Assembly: GCA_036924835.1 (NCBI GenBank)
Contig: JBAGRR010000001.1
Location: forward strand, 3,301,001 to 3,365,000
Reading direction: 5' to 3'
DNA length: 64,000 nucleotides
Source: Nitrobacteraceae bacterium AZCC 1564
GTDB lineage: Bacteria > Pseudomonadota > Alphaproteobacteria > Rhizobiales > Xanthobacteraceae
A program made the position numbers and the translations under genes. The notes under the pieces were generated by a model, which was given only the letters and a program-made list of their open reading frames with translations, was not told the DNA's origin and did not search any database. Numbering within the stretch: the first letter of the stretch is position 1; every line of letters starts with the position of its first letter. Shown here one piece after another: positions 63,875-64,000 of the stretch.

Positions 63875-64000
63875 ATGATTTTAGGTATGAGTCTGCAGGC
63901 GTTTACGGTTTTCCATCTCATTCTCAGCATGATCGGCATTGCGTTCGGCTTCATCGTTGCTGGCGGCATTCTTGCGTCGAACAAGCTTCCCGGCTGGACT
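63875..64000 (+). CDS. membrane protein of unknown function, 3' end outside window
   Basis: Frame open from ATG to the right edge, 42 residues visible: MILGMSLQAFTVFHLILSMIG, then IAFGFIVAGGILASNKLPGW. It has a first membrane helix and the start of a loop. GGATAGGGGCGCATC precedes the ATG. Resembles conserved hypothetical inner membrane proteins of the group; the rest is beyond the window. Confidence 0.7.
   Translation, partial: MILGMSLQAFTVFHLILSMIGIAFGFIVAGGILASNKLPGWT

Overview
The window looks like ordinary chromosome of an alphaproteobacterium of the order Hyphomicrobiales, most likely the Bradyrhizobium/Rhodopseudomonas/Afipia group (Nitrobacteraceae). The evidence is the aa3 cytochrome oxidase operon in alphaproteobacterial order, an F0 ATP synthase operon with separate b and b' subunits away from F1, a Shemin-type 5-aminolevulinate synthase, a PodJ-like polarity protein, Omp25-type beta-barrel porins, an IalB protein and the TauE/TIGR02186 pair. 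Coding bases are GC-rich throughout. I see no prophage, integrase, conjugation gene, intact insertion sequence or CRISPR array. The genus is an inference from gene content only.

Layout. 1-7.1 kb: a split ligase-associated DNA damage cluster (exonuclease cut by the left edge, Lhr-type helicase, PdeM nuclease), with a TPR-methyltransferase and a two-barrel outer membrane protein in between. 7.1-12.9 kb: LysR/EamA divergent pair, a UlaG-like metallohydrolase, an Nramp-related transporter and the TauE/TIGR02186 pair. 13.2-16.5 kb: PodJ-like protein. 17-22.3 kb: beta-oxidation operon (acyl-CoA dehydrogenase, thiolase, FadB-like fusion). 22.4-29.7 kb: GST/MarR divergent pair with twin operators, glutamate-cysteine ligase, exported PAN-domain and small exported proteins, signal peptidase, TldD, IalB. 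30-41 kb: coxB-ctaD-ctaB-coxF-ctaG-ctaE, DUF983, SURF1, thrC, M16 peptidase, GNAT acetyltransferase, lipoprotein. 41.1-43.8 kb: atpI-atpB-atpE-atpF'-atpF on the minus strand. 44-51.5 kb: DsbA-like isomerase, exported coiled-coil protein, MHS-type transporter, LuxR-type response regulator and a giant SSF-PAS-kinase-receiver hybrid, resembling the CrbS/CrbR acetate switch. 51.7-55.3 kb: hemA, metallohydrolase, bioB. 55.7-64 kb: chemoreceptor, MFS/AraC divergent pair, tRNA-Thr, and a cyclic-nucleotide-binding/flavin reductase fusion followed by EthD and UBP-zinc-finger genes.

The most unusual feature is not a gene. Five intergenic sites carry long, nearly perfect hairpins of about 75-80 bp, each bounded by CTAG (or a decayed form) and arranged in pairs (one triple) around a short AT-rich linker. 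Arm sequences differ between hairpins, yet the two arms inside each hairpin match each other. They sit tight against genes, once supplying the stop codon of gshA, and look like a REP/MITE-like repeat family. Other regulatory candidates are twin ATGCA-N2-TGCAT operators for the MarR gene, a 22-bp palindrome before the beta-oxidation operon, a CtrA-like box before the PodJ-like gene and a sigma70-type promoter before atpI.
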